A stretch of 64,000 bases of DNA from Oscillospiraceae bacterium (GCA_015068985.1 SVJL01000001.1:1-64000); one strand, 5' to 3'. Counted from the stretch's first letter, positions 40,201-49,671 are shown. The notes: generated by a model from the sequence alone, not told the origin. Made by a program: numbers and translations.

Positions 40201-41309
40201 TGTCTGAAGACAACGAAACATGGGAAACGGTGTATACAGGCGAATCAAAAGGTGACCTTGTGCGTGAAGCCTTTGCCTTTGAATCGGTAAAGTGCAAATA
40301 TGCACGCTTTACCTTTGAGTCCGAAAATCCCATCAAAATTGCAACTCTTGAGCTCTACAACAACATTGTTACTAACCAACAGGCAATGGAGCTTAGTCTT
40401 GATGCACTCTCCATTCCCACCACAACAAGCAAAAATCTCACCCTGCCCGCCAAAGGCGAGTTTATTGGTGATATAAGCTGGACATCCAGCGATTCGTCGG
40501 TTATTGCAGTTGTTGGCACAACAGGTAAAGTTACAAGAGCTAAAAACGAAAACAAAACTGTTACCCTCACTGCAACACTCAGCTGTGATGGCTACGAATC
40601 AATAACCAAAACTTTCAAGGTAACTGTTGCAGGCATAGTTTCTGCAGGTGGTTCCGGTGGTTCTTCAAGCTTCGGCGGCGGTGCATCCGGTGGCTCAGTT
40701 GCGGCAAAAGACTATGACATTCCCTCAGTTGAAAACGGTTCAGTTGCATCACCTTCAGGCACATTCTTTACAGATGTTCCAAATGACCACTGGGCATATG
40801 AGTATATTGATGCTCTCACAAAAGATGGTGTTATCAGTAAGGCAGATAATTACCGCCCCTCCGATTTGGTTACAAGAGAGGAATTTGTAAAGCTTATTGT
40901 TGCAGCAATTGGTGCCGAAGCCGATGATGAATCGGATGTTACATTTAGCGACAGCGACAAAAATGCTTGGTATCACCCCTTTATTTCTGCAGCATACTCC
41001 AAAGGCATCGTTACCGGTAATGCAGACGGCAGCTTTGGAATTGGCAAATCTATCACTCGACAGGACGCAGCAGTTATGCTTTACAGAGCAATAGCTAAAA
41101 AGCGTGAGATCGATAATATGCTGATTTTCACCGACTCCGACACCGTTAGCGTGTATGCTTCTGAAGCTGTGGCATATCTTGCAAACGAAAGAATCCTCAA
41201 TGGTTACGAAGACGGCTCATTCCGTCCTTTCAACAATTTAACAAGAGCTGAAAGTGCAAAAATCATTTATATCCTGAGCACAATTGCAAAGGAGGCTAAC
41301 AATGCTTAA
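37209..41309 (+). CDS. Large secreted protein: LamG-like region, tandem Ig-like repeats, discoidin-like domain, Gly/Ser linker, C-terminal SLH domains
   Basis: Signal peptide after ATG 37209; repeats EIKWESSNSALVDVDENAVI.../VIEWTSSNPDVITIDAESQTAIV...; SAGGSGGSSSFGGGASGGSV; FTDVPNDHWAYEYIDALTKDGVIS...NNLTRAESAKIIYIL. Confidence 0.8.
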   Translation: MVKITLKRVTSILTLAIFIFTALAFSPSTETLTKAADSYQLGELIGFEGATANSYEDTTDTQIVKRMCMNGKGRSSKEGDASYYFIFNKNVRNTTSGNLRLSNSNTQNVLFKSKGYLLNVKSTGNDNKSIVGQNFYSTSSDLYARVALVDSQASSSANLNTISQKKESAVMTYEFDLQYKTNFFEILGYVSTHLSGSFSGRNIPAIKVDNKGNLYATTSGFENATSIGSLELGKKHKISVVIKLTPSSQTDKFNYATSVYLDEVEKFTGEGADPVSAKNSAFYGFEFDLRPWTVNTNFSASTAGFTGTADGYYGYGNATSTKLTVANSTLNEYTIIDTDTTISDFSVYAGNMYGDVLRTYSSLDDMEKEINDGTTLTSGQGSAEIKWESSNSALVDVDENAVITIADDEYYGYTIPVSLKATISDGIETTTKTVDVEVRRSTDSWSAQDFVDYDALMPFSYLTNQDQNAVGAPITLPTESESGSTFEWSVSSTEAAGITDNVLSFVPQSKNATNVTLTLTISRNGADSAEVKYPLTVIKAGYSEDEVYKWKHNFETTAEEPAAGIYGDKIDFENWSDIRLGYKWPFQTDASGIVPVNVNVRPVMIVGPFDDAISGFDAQAILQMASSKLATDFEFELSADGDSWDPVTTYYTVGPETKIPDGNAVWTVFEHMYRPTYIDTSKDYRYLKIRFSDASYVSDKYVAASAFDSITVYFDTDVTKAYKDLVFEDMSSEKINAVNNNLYIPSIGTGDTVIEWTSSNPDVITIDAESQTAIVNENAFYGYSIPVTLTAKISKTPESETSGTTREKVFDITIVRNTKGWTNQDYVDYDVLHSASRACLTFGYFTEQPEAMVATNIHLPKKLDGGGNFTWEIEKRDGSSATDVAKIDNYILSFTPQEKAVTPLTLTVTSTKGNAKATRAFDIEVVRGFSDNLILSADVTSSTSGIRKALSRDVVTYWETSQEDSEKTVNIEFSKVTEINSGLVVESGENVSSIKLEVSEDNETWETVYTGESKGDLVREAFAFESVKCKYARFTFESENPIKIATLELYNNIVTNQQAMELSLDALSIPTTTSKNLTLPAKGEFIGDISWTSSDSSVIAVVGTTGKVTRAKNENKTVTLTATLSCDGYESITKTFKVTVAGIVSAGGSGGSSSFGGGASGGSVAAKDYDIPSVENGSVASPSGTFFTDVPNDHWAYEYIDALTKDGVISKADNYRPSDLVTREEFVKLIVAAIGAEADDESDVTFSDSDKNAWYHPFISAAYSKGIVTGNADGSFGIGKSITRQDAAVMLYRAIAKKREIDNMLIFTDSDTVSVYASEAVAYLANERILNGYEDGSFRPFNNLTRAESAKIIYILSTIAKEANNA

Positions 41310-43929
41310 TAAAAACAGAATAATTGCTTTGATTTTGGCTGTAGTGCTTATTGTGCCAACTCTTGCAATAAATGCATTTGCCAAAACAGAATTAAATAAC
41401 GAAGAACTTATGGATGTTAAAACATTCCGTCTTTTGGAGGATGAATCAAAGCTTGGCGAACCCATTTCGCGTGCTATGTTTGCCAAGCTTACCGTCAGAC
41501 TTCTGAATATGGAACGCATTGCCTATCAGATGGGTAGTGCCAACTACTACACAGACGTTACTTCCCAGCACTGGGCAAACACCTACATCAACCTGCTTCA
41601 CAGTCTTGAAATTGTTGCCGGCAACGGCACAACAGGTTTTGCCCCCGACAGAACAATCGCCTATAGCGAAGCTCTCAAAATCCTTGTTGGTGCACTTGGT
41701 TACACAATCTATGCCGATCAGGAAGGCGGCTATCCGGTGGGCTACAGTGCAGTTGCCGCTCGTCTTGGCATAACCAAGGGTGTTGATGCCACGACCGAGC
41801 TCACCTATGCAGATGCAATGAAGCTTTTCTATAACTGCCTCGACATCGGCATTATGGAGCAGGCAATTCCCGAAGAGGAGTATTATGTGAGCGATGTTAC
41901 ACCCCGTGACACACTTCTTGGTAACAAAAAAGTTGGTATGGTTAAGCTCAGAGGCATTGTTGAATCTAACTACAACACCTATCTGGATAGTGCTATTCCC
42001 GAAATCGAAGAGGGCGAAATATCTTTTTACGATATGCTTATGAAAGCAGGCACTTCGGGTGCCGAGAACTATCTTGGTTATGAGATTGATGTGTATGTGA
42101 GCACCACAAACGGCGGAACCTACACAGTTGAAACTGTTCTTCCAACCGAGAATAACATTGTTACAACAATTGGTTTTGAAGATGTAACAGGACTCACAGA
42201 GTCAAAAATCACATATTCTGATGACCTTGAAGATGAAGAAATTGCGGTAGAGGATGATGCAGTGTTTGTTTATAACGGCAGAATATCCGATTGCAAAACT
42301 GCAGCAAAGAATATGAAAAACGGTTCGGTAACCGTTATCAGCAACGATGGCAACAAAGCCGCAGATGTTATTTTCATCGACAGCTACGAGAGCGGTGTTG
42401 TTGAAACAATCAACTACGAGAGCAAATATCTTGTTCTTGGTGCCAACAAAACCATAAATGGACAAAAGGCTCTGCGTTTTGACGGAACCGACAAAACTGT
42501 TCAGTTCTATTTCCGTGATGGCGATGGCAACAAAATTGAACCCGAAGAAATTAAAAATGGTGATGTTGTCAGCATATATGCAGATTTTGACAATAAGCTC
42601 ATTTATGTTGTGAAAGGAAAGGGCTCTGTTACCGGAATCATAAGCGAAGCCGGCGGTGTCTCTTCTCCCACAATTACCATAGATGGCACAGAATATGCTG
42701 TTGAAAATGGCTATTCCGGTGAAATTATGGTTGGCAAAACCGTTGAAGCGTTTTTGAACTTTGAAGGCAAAGTTGCCCGCATTGAAGAAACCGATGGAGC
42801 TGTGCTCTATGGTGCTATTGTTGCAACCAAACAGTCCGGTCTTGGTGCGGCTCAGGTTAAAATGCTCATTCCCGGTGCCATCGCAGATGAAACCGAACAG
42901 GCAGAAGACCCCGACGATGAAGAGATTGTTTCTCTTGTTGCAAAAAATTCAGGCATAGAAGCATACACTCTTTCCAATAACATCAACTATCTTGGAACAA
43001 AAATGAGCAGCGAAGATACTAAAAGTGCTATTGATGCAATTGTTTCGGGTATGGGATATTATGTTGTTGAATATAAGCTTAATTCAAACGGTGAAATAAC
43101 ACACATCGATGTTCCCGAGCAGGTTGGTTCACCATATTCCAAAACTTACAATTCCGACGAGCGTACCTTTGGTGCCACATCGGGCGGTGCGTTTGGTGTG
43201 TGCGATACAACCAAAGCAATTTGTGTTCCGTCAAACAAAGGTGTTTCTGATGCCGACTATATGACAAAAATCAAAATGAGTCACGGCAGAAGCTACTATG
43301 TTGCTTCATATGTTTACAATGAAGACACATATTGTGTTGACCTGATTGTTATCAGAGAGGTTATGGTTTTTGAAACAACAGGTAGCATTTCTACCACAAG
43401 CAAAATAGCTCTTGTTGAAAGTGTAACAAGCAAAATGGATGAAAATGGCGATGCCATGAGATATGTCACACTTGTAACCGATACCGGCAAAACCGAAAAG
43501 GTTGTTTCTATCGACACATCCAGCAAGTTCAACTTTTCATCACTCAAACCCGGTGACCTGATTTGCTATTCGTTGGATTCTCTCGACCGTCTCGATGGTG
43601 CTGAGCTTCTTGTTAGCTCCGATCCTGTGCCTCCGTCAAGAATTGACAACAAAATGTATACCGTATATTCAGGCTTTGTTGCTGATGCAAAATATAACAT
43701 TGTTTCCGAGCCGCTCAATCGTTGGGTAGATATTTTGAGCTTTACCACAGAAGACGGCAGAGAAAACAATTTTGAAATAAGACAGCGAGGCACTCCGCCA
43801 ATATATGTTTATGACACCAAGGCACAAACTGCAGCTCAGGGAACCACGCTTGATTTTATGCGTAGCCACAAAAGAGCAGTGGTTTGCACAAAGGGCACAA
43901 CTGTAAAAGCTGTTCTCATTATTCTGTAA
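41302..43929 (+). CDS. Secreted N-terminal SLH, non-catalytic scaffold-like protein; paralogue of 16586-19333
   Basis: Signal peptide; YYTDVTSQHWANTYINLLHSLEIVAGNGTTGFAPDRTIAYSEALKILVGALGY; YLGYEIDVYV, VFVYNGRI; start overlaps previous stop by 8 nt. Confidence 0.8.
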   Translation: MLNKNRIIALILAVVLIVPTLAINAFAKTELNNEELMDVKTFRLLEDESKLGEPISRAMFAKLTVRLLNMERIAYQMGSANYYTDVTSQHWANTYINLLHSLEIVAGNGTTGFAPDRTIAYSEALKILVGALGYTIYADQEGGYPVGYSAVAARLGITKGVDATTELTYADAMKLFYNCLDIGIMEQAIPEEEYYVSDVTPRDTLLGNKKVGMVKLRGIVESNYNTYLDSAIPEIEEGEISFYDMLMKAGTSGAENYLGYEIDVYVSTTNGGTYTVETVLPTENNIVTTIGFEDVTGLTESKITYSDDLEDEEIAVEDDAVFVYNGRISDCKTAAKNMKNGSVTVISNDGNKAADVIFIDSYESGVVETINYESKYLVLGANKTINGQKALRFDGTDKTVQFYFRDGDGNKIEPEEIKNGDVVSIYADFDNKLIYVVKGKGSVTGIISEAGGVSSPTITIDGTEYAVENGYSGEIMVGKTVEAFLNFEGKVARIEETDGAVLYGAIVATKQSGLGAAQVKMLIPGAIADETEQAEDPDDEEIVSLVAKNSGIEAYTLSNNINYLGTKMSSEDTKSAIDAIVSGMGYYVVEYKLNSNGEITHIDVPEQVGSPYSKTYNSDERTFGATSGGAFGVCDTTKAICVPSNKGVSDADYMTKIKMSHGRSYYVASYVYNEDTYCVDLIVIREVMVFETTGSISTTSKIALVESVTSKMDENGDAMRYVTLVTDTGKTEKVVSIDTSSKFNFSSLKPGDLICYSLDSLDRLDGAELLVSSDPVPPSRIDNKMYTVYSGFVADAKYNIVSEPLNRWVDILSFTTEDGRENNFEIRQRGTPPIYVYDTKAQTAAQGTTLDFMRSHKRAVVCTKGTTVKAVLIIL

Positions 43930-43944
43930 AAGGAGGCTCATATT

Positions 43945-46900
43945 ATGAAATCGCAAAAATCTATATGCCTGCTTTTATGCTTTACGATTTTTTTATCAGT
44001 TATGCCGATATTCTCATTTTCCGCACCTGTTTTGGCGGAAAATGAGGATACAGCAGAAACAATTTTTAATTTTGATGATTTTGATTTTTCTGATCCCTCA
44101 CTCAGAATTGATAATTTTCCAAAAGACGATGAATTTTTTGGTGCGTGGGACAGTGAAAATGAAATCTGGACAAAAGCACCCAAGTTTAACTACGAACACG
44201 TGAGTCAATATGGCGGCTACAATATGAAAGCCGTTGAATCTTTTGTCAAAAATGGCGACTACGAAAATGCCAAGGCAGAGCTTTTAAAATATTACCGCAG
44301 TGTTAATTCACAAAGAGGTGTTGACGTTCTCGCACCAAGCCAGTCTAACCAAAACCTTGCGTCACTTCTTCTCTACAATATGCACGATATGGTTAGCAGT
44401 TCATATTATCTTGCCGGCATTTTAGAGCTGAAAAATGATATGGAATGGATTGGTATTGATGTGCTCGATACGATTGAACACTACATTGATATGGGCACAA
44501 CAACAAAGCTGCCGATTGGTTTGTATGGTCTTACTAAAGACGGATATGAAGCACTTTTCTGCAGCAACGATTCCGACTATGCACCATACATCGAGATGGT
44601 TGTTGACGGCGTAACCGAAACTGTGCCTGTTAGTGAAGCCACCTACATCCGTGCAGGCGACTATGCTAACGACAATTTTGGTGACGAGGAATACATTCGT
44701 GTTTGTGAATCGCCATCAACAATTGGTCAGCGTGACCCTGTAGATTCAGAAACCAAACGTGGATTTATGATGTTTGACCTCAGCAAATATGACAGTGGTA
44801 ACACTATCACCTATGCACAGCTCAAAATCAGAGGATGCCGCGAATATGTTGGCGGCGGAGCAGGTGATGATGCTTCCTATGTGCAAAAAGTTGCTGCCGT
44901 TGCCGACATCAACACCAACTGGACAGAAGAAATTCTCAATTGGGAAACAAACGCAACTTTGCTTTTCTCTTATGCAGGCGAAAAAGGTGTTAACTGGATT
45001 CAGCCAACTCAGGCAGCAAACGCCGACCAGATGTATGAAGAACATCTTATCCGTTTTGCATGGCTTCCTGCACTCACTGCAACCTATGTGGATTCCGGTG
45101 ATGAAACCTATTCCAGAGCATTCTTTTTGCTATTGCACGATTTTATAGAAGAAACTTATAATGTATACCGTGGTATGGAAGGCGGCTGGGAATATCCGGC
45201 AGCTCACAACAGCGTTGAAGAAGCAATGCAGCTTATTCACGGCGGCTACAGTAAAAGTCTTGACCTTTCTGTTCGTGCGGCAAACCTTGCCGAATATTTG
45301 CCCTATTATTTTGAAAGTGAATATATGACTCCCGAACTTTTCACAGTGTTCACAAAATATATGTGGGCAATGGGCGATTTGATTTCACGCTTCTGGGGCA
45401 GAAGTGAAAAAGCGGGTAACTGGGGTAACTACTCCAACAAAGGCTTTTTTGCAATTATGTCATATTATCCCGAGTTTGCCGATGCGTGCGATTGTTCACT
45501 CCCTGACGGAGAGCTCACTCCGTGGCGTCAGATTCTCAATGAACGTGTTGTTGAACACGCCACAGGCAGACTTCTTGAAGACGGAAGCTCCGAAGAGGGT
45601 AGCACATCCTATACGTGGTCAAACCTTAATAACCTATATGCCACAAAAGAAATTGCCGATAAGCTCGGCATCGACCTTGTGTATCCCCAAGAGGCTCAGG
45701 AAGGCCTTGCACGCCTTGCTCAGTATTGTACAAACCTGCTTCTTCCTTGGGGTGGCGATCCCGGATTTGGTGACTGTGTGCCTCACACAGGTGACTACCA
45801 TCCCCAAGTGTACAAAATGGGTGAGTGGTTAAACATTCCGGAGTTTCTCTACATTGGTTCAAAAGGTGAGGAAGGCACCAAGCCCGATTACACATCTGCA
45901 TATTATGATTTCAGAAAATTTATGATAATGCGTTCCGGTTGGGATAGTGACGCACACTATCTTTACACTTCAAACTCATCATCACCTTATTCTCACAATC
46001 ACTATGATGATCTTAATGTAATTGTAGCGGCGTATGGTGCATATCTTCTCATTGACCCCGGCTACTACACTCTCGAAAACAATGACCTTAATGGTCGTAG
46101 GTTAAAATCATCCTTGTCGCACAACACAATCTCAATTAATGGTTACAGCACAAAAAAATATACTGCACCGCATCTGACCGGCGACGCAGCTCTGGCTCAG
46201 GACGGTACCAAGGGTGATTTTGAATATGTTGAGTTTAATGACCATTACAATTTTGTTCGTGAGGTTACCGAGAATAACAAGAGCATTCAATACGGATCAG
46301 ATTTCAATTCAACCGATCCCGAAAGCACACCGCCGCCCTTTGAGCCCGGAATGGATTCGGCAAGAAACATTCTGTTTCTCAGACCGAACTTCTGGATTGT
46401 ATCTGACTATATGAAGCCGGTTAATCCCGACGGTCCCGACGGAAACGGCAACACATATTATCAATACTGGCACACTCTTCCCGAAAGCGGACTTGCAATT
46501 GACGGTCAGTATGTGCTCCAAGACGGTGAACAAGTTGGAGATATCAACGAGGGCGAATTTGCTTCCGAAATAGAAAACACTCACTTTGTTCCCGGCACAG
46601 GTGACGGCACAATAAGCACAAATGTTCATTCATCAGCAAACATTATGGTTGTTCCGGCAGATGTTAAACAGTCGGACGAGGATTCCGGTGTTACTCCCAA
46701 ACTTCTCAGAGGCTTGTATTCGCCGATGAAGGGCTCGGTTGTAACAACTCCATACGGTGCTTTTGAACGGACCGAAAAGGGTACAACTGTTTTTGATACA
46801 ATTCTTTTCCCAACAAGAAAGGGTGAAAAGTATGATATCACAACCACACCAAACACCGTTGTTTTGAGTGCTGACAAGACCGAGCTTGCCCAGGGTGCCG

Positions 46901-48057
46901 CCTCTTCGTTCAGTGCAAACATCAAAAACATTTCCGGTCATAATAATGATGACTATAATTTTACATATTATATTCTTCATGAAACTGACATACAGACCGA
47001 TGTTAAATTTGGTGACTATTCAACCGACGGTATGCTTGCATATTATGAAGAAGAAAAGAACGGCAAACCCAGAAACGCAATAATGAAAAACGCCACCTAC
47101 ATTGGTGACGAAGCAAATGAATACAAAATTGTTTATTCCAAAAACAAGATGGAAGACCTTAGTGTAAAATGGGAAAACGGAGAAATTATTCTTGCAACAG
47201 AAGATGAAATAGATATTTCCGGTTTAACCATTTATTCATCCTCTGAACCCACAGGTGTATTTTTGAATGATGAAGAGGTAGAATTTAGCTACACAAGCAA
47301 TTATGTATACTTTGGTGACGAGCCAATTCTCAATGGTGACAGCGTTGTCTTGCCCGAGACTCCCTCTGTTGATTCTTCCGAAGAAGACGAAGAAACTCCA
47401 ACACATGGTTCTTCAACAACCACCAAACCATCGGGCAATAACAAACCCGGAAACGTTGGCGGTGGAAGTTCGGGAGGAAGCATCGGCGGTGGCAATATTG
47501 GCGGCAATGTGACAATCCCTTCAAAAAGCGATGCTTTTGCTAAAGAACTCACTGACCACTGGGGCAAAAAAGAAATTGCTCATTTGATTGATAGCGGCAT
47601 TGTCAACGGAGACGAAAGCGGATTAAATCTAAAATCCAACATCACCCGTGCAGAGTTTGTTGCAATGGTCGTTCGTGCTCTTAAGCTCGAAATTAAGCCT
47701 TATAAGGGCAGTTTTGCAGATGTGTCTGAATCAGACTGGTATGCAAACATCATTCAGACTGCATATGATGCAAATATCATCTCCGGCACAGATAAAGGTG
47801 CAGAACCAAACAGCACTCTCACCCGTGAACAGGCTGTCAAAATTATGCTTTCTGCTTTGAAGATAAAAGCAGATGAAGAAAGTGAGTTAAATTTTGCCGA
47901 TGCCGATAATATTTCAGACTGGGCAAAACCTTTTGTTGCAAAATCTGTTGAGCTTGGTTTAATAAACGGTATGGGAGATAACCTTTTTGCACCAAAGCAT
48001 TTTGCACTCAGAGAACAAGCTATGGTAATGATATACAGAATGCTTGAAAAAGCCTGA
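43945..48057 (+). CDS. Secreted heparinase II/III-type lyase with DNRLRE-like domain, Gly-rich linker and C-terminal SLH domains
   Basis: ATYIRAGDYANDNFGDEEYIRV...RGFMMFDLSKY (DNRLRE-like); MIMRSGWDSDAHYLYTSNSSSPYSHNHYDDLNVIVAAYGAYLLIDPGYY (heparinase II/III); GNVGGGSSGGSIGGGNIGGNV; SNITRAEFVAMVVRALKL. Confidence 0.85.
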   Translation: MKSQKSICLLLCFTIFLSVMPIFSFSAPVLAENEDTAETIFNFDDFDFSDPSLRIDNFPKDDEFFGAWDSENEIWTKAPKFNYEHVSQYGGYNMKAVESFVKNGDYENAKAELLKYYRSVNSQRGVDVLAPSQSNQNLASLLLYNMHDMVSSSYYLAGILELKNDMEWIGIDVLDTIEHYIDMGTTTKLPIGLYGLTKDGYEALFCSNDSDYAPYIEMVVDGVTETVPVSEATYIRAGDYANDNFGDEEYIRVCESPSTIGQRDPVDSETKRGFMMFDLSKYDSGNTITYAQLKIRGCREYVGGGAGDDASYVQKVAAVADINTNWTEEILNWETNATLLFSYAGEKGVNWIQPTQAANADQMYEEHLIRFAWLPALTATYVDSGDETYSRAFFLLLHDFIEETYNVYRGMEGGWEYPAAHNSVEEAMQLIHGGYSKSLDLSVRAANLAEYLPYYFESEYMTPELFTVFTKYMWAMGDLISRFWGRSEKAGNWGNYSNKGFFAIMSYYPEFADACDCSLPDGELTPWRQILNERVVEHATGRLLEDGSSEEGSTSYTWSNLNNLYATKEIADKLGIDLVYPQEAQEGLARLAQYCTNLLLPWGGDPGFGDCVPHTGDYHPQVYKMGEWLNIPEFLYIGSKGEEGTKPDYTSAYYDFRKFMIMRSGWDSDAHYLYTSNSSSPYSHNHYDDLNVIVAAYGAYLLIDPGYYTLENNDLNGRRLKSSLSHNTISINGYSTKKYTAPHLTGDAALAQDGTKGDFEYVEFNDHYNFVREVTENNKSIQYGSDFNSTDPESTPPPFEPGMDSARNILFLRPNFWIVSDYMKPVNPDGPDGNGNTYYQYWHTLPESGLAIDGQYVLQDGEQVGDINEGEFASEIENTHFVPGTGDGTISTNVHSSANIMVVPADVKQSDEDSGVTPKLLRGLYSPMKGSVVTTPYGAFERTEKGTTVFDTILFPTRKGEKYDITTTPNTVVLSADKTELAQGAASSFSANIKNISGHNNDDYNFTYYILHETDIQTDVKFGDYSTDGMLAYYEEEKNGKPRNAIMKNATYIGDEANEYKIVYSKNKMEDLSVKWENGEIILATEDEIDISGLTIYSSSEPTGVFLNDEEVEFSYTSNYVYFGDEPILNGDSVVLPETPSVDSSEEDEETPTHGSSTTTKPSGNNKPGNVGGGSSGGSIGGGNIGGNVTIPSKSDAFAKELTDHWGKKEIAHLIDSGIVNGDESGLNLKSNITRAEFVAMVVRALKLEIKPYKGSFADVSESDWYANIIQTAYDANIISGTDKGAEPNSTLTREQAVKIMLSALKIKADEESELNFADADNISDWAKPFVAKSVELGLINGMGDNLFAPKHFALREQAMVMIYRMLEKA

Positions 48058-48097
48058 AAGATAGCTGAATCATAGTGATAAAGGAGATTTATAATCT

Positions 48098-48925
48098 ATG
48101 AAAAATTCTATTGGTGTTATATATCAGCTTGCCGATGTGTTAAGCTATGGCAGTTCAAAGCTCGAAGCTCTCGGTGCAGAATGTGTGCAGCTGCAATGTT
48201 TTACCCCTGAACTTCTGACAGAAGAAAATGCCCTCAAAGTCAAGTCAAGTCTTGACGGCAAAGTCAGAATATCGTCTTTCTGGGCAGGTTGGTCCGGCCC
48301 TCAGATGTGGAATTTCACAAGCGGGCCCTCAACCTTGGGATTGGTGCCGCAAAGCTTTCGTGCAATGCGTTTAAAAGAGCTTTGCAAAGGGGCAGATTTT
48401 GCCGCTATGCTCGGCGTTAAAAATATGGCAACTCACGTTGGCTTTATTCCTGAAAACCCGTCAACCGAGGCGTATCGTGATTTGTGTGAAGCGATAAGAT
48501 ATATTGTGCTGTATTGCAAAGATAAAGGACTTAATTTCAACTTTGAAACAGGGCAAGAAACCCCTGTAACGCTTATGCGAATGATAACCGATATTGGCGA
48601 AGATAATGTTGGCATTAATCTTGACCCTGCAAATCTAATTCTTTACGGCAAGGGCAATCCCGTTGACGCTCTCGATATTTTTAAGGGCAGAATAAACGGA
48701 GTGCACGTTAAAGACGGAAACTATCCAACTTCGTTCTATAATCTTGGCGAAGAAAAGGTTGTTGGTGAGGGTAGTGTTAATTTTCCCATTTTTTTGCCAA
48801 AGTTAATTAATCAGGGCTACACCGGAGACCTTTATATTGAAAGGGAAATAAGCGGCGAACAGCAAATTACAGACATAAAGAAAACATTTGATTATGTCAG
48901 AAATATTCTTGGTTCAAATGCTTGA
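48098..48925 (+). CDS. Sugar phosphate isomerase/epimerase (TIM barrel)
   Basis: ISSFWAGWSGPQMWNFTSGPSTLGLV, NFNFETGQETPVTL, NVGINLDPANLILYGKGNPVDAL, GVHVKDGNYPT. Confidence 0.82.
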   Translation: MKNSIGVIYQLADVLSYGSSKLEALGAECVQLQCFTPELLTEENALKVKSSLDGKVRISSFWAGWSGPQMWNFTSGPSTLGLVPQSFRAMRLKELCKGADFAAMLGVKNMATHVGFIPENPSTEAYRDLCEAIRYIVLYCKDKGLNFNFETGQETPVTLMRMITDIGEDNVGINLDPANLILYGKGNPVDALDIFKGRINGVHVKDGNYPTSFYNLGEEKVVGEGSVNFPIFLPKLINQGYTGDLYIEREISGEQQITDIKKTFDYVRNILGSNA

Positions 48926-48997
48926 CCAAAAAAATTTATATTTGATTTTTCAAAAGAGGTTGTCGCTATGGGGTGTAACCCTAAAGCATAGTAATTC

Positions 48998-49034
48998 AAA
49001 AGGCAGAAACGATTGATTTCGTTTCTGCCTTTTA
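48998..49034 (+). terminator. Rho-independent terminator-like hairpin
   Basis: AAAGGCAGAAACGA-loop-TCGTTTCTGCCTTTT. Confidence 0.75.
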
Positions 49035-49132
49035 TCGTAGCTATCCGAGCTATTATAAATGCGTTGTATGGACCGGCCTGTGCGAGAGTTCCGCATATTC
49101 CCAAAAATACATTGTTAAAAAAATATTTATAC

Positions 49133-49161
49133 TTGTATTTACACTCTATATATGGTATACT
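49133..49161 (+). promoter_or_regulatory. Putative promoter TTGTAT-17-TATACT for the ATP synthase operon
   Basis: -35 49133-49138, -10 49156-49161. Confidence 0.5.
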
Positions 49162-49248
49162 ATTAAAGTATGATAGCAGAATATGGAATAAAATAAATTA
49201 AAAAACATTTTTTGCTATTTAACGTGACTTAAAAGAGGTGATAACATC

Positions 49249-49671
49249 TTGCCAAAAGCCGAAAAAATTGTTTTGGAAGAAACGCGTAATATTGCGGGTT
49301 GGACAATAGTTTTCAGTGTCATAATGCAAATAATATTTATTTTTTGCGGATTCTGGAACTATAAGGTTTTTCTTGGTAATGTTCTATCGTCATCGCTGAT
49401 GATATTCAACTTTTATCTTATGGGTATCTCTGTCCAAAAGGCGGTTGCATCAGGTGATGAAAAAGAAGCCAGAAAAATTATGAAGCTGTCTCACTCTCTT
49501 CGCACGTTTTTGATTTTTGTAGTAGTTGTTATAGGAGTTGTATTACCTTTTTTCTCAACAGCTGCAACGATTATCCCTCTGTTTTTTACTCGAATAGCAG
49601 TAACTGCTAATTCCATTGTGAAAAACAAGAAAAAAGCAAAGGAGGTGTCCTCACAAAATGAATCGCAATAG
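49249..49671 (+). CDS. ATP synthase subunit I-like membrane protein (TTG start)
   Basis: First gene of atp operon, ~140 aa multi-TM. Confidence 0.65.
   Translation: MPKAEKIVLEETRNIAGWTIVFSVIMQIIFIFCGFWNYKVFLGNVLSSSLMIFNFYLMGISVQKAVASGDEKEARKIMKLSHSLRTFLIFVVVVIGVVLPFFSTAATIIPLFFTRIAVTANSIVKNKKKAKEVSSQNESQ

Noticed and set aside
47301-47567. Pro-rich small antisense ORFs opposite the Gly-rich linker
   Set aside because: Direct consequence of GGN repeats coding the linker on the + strand
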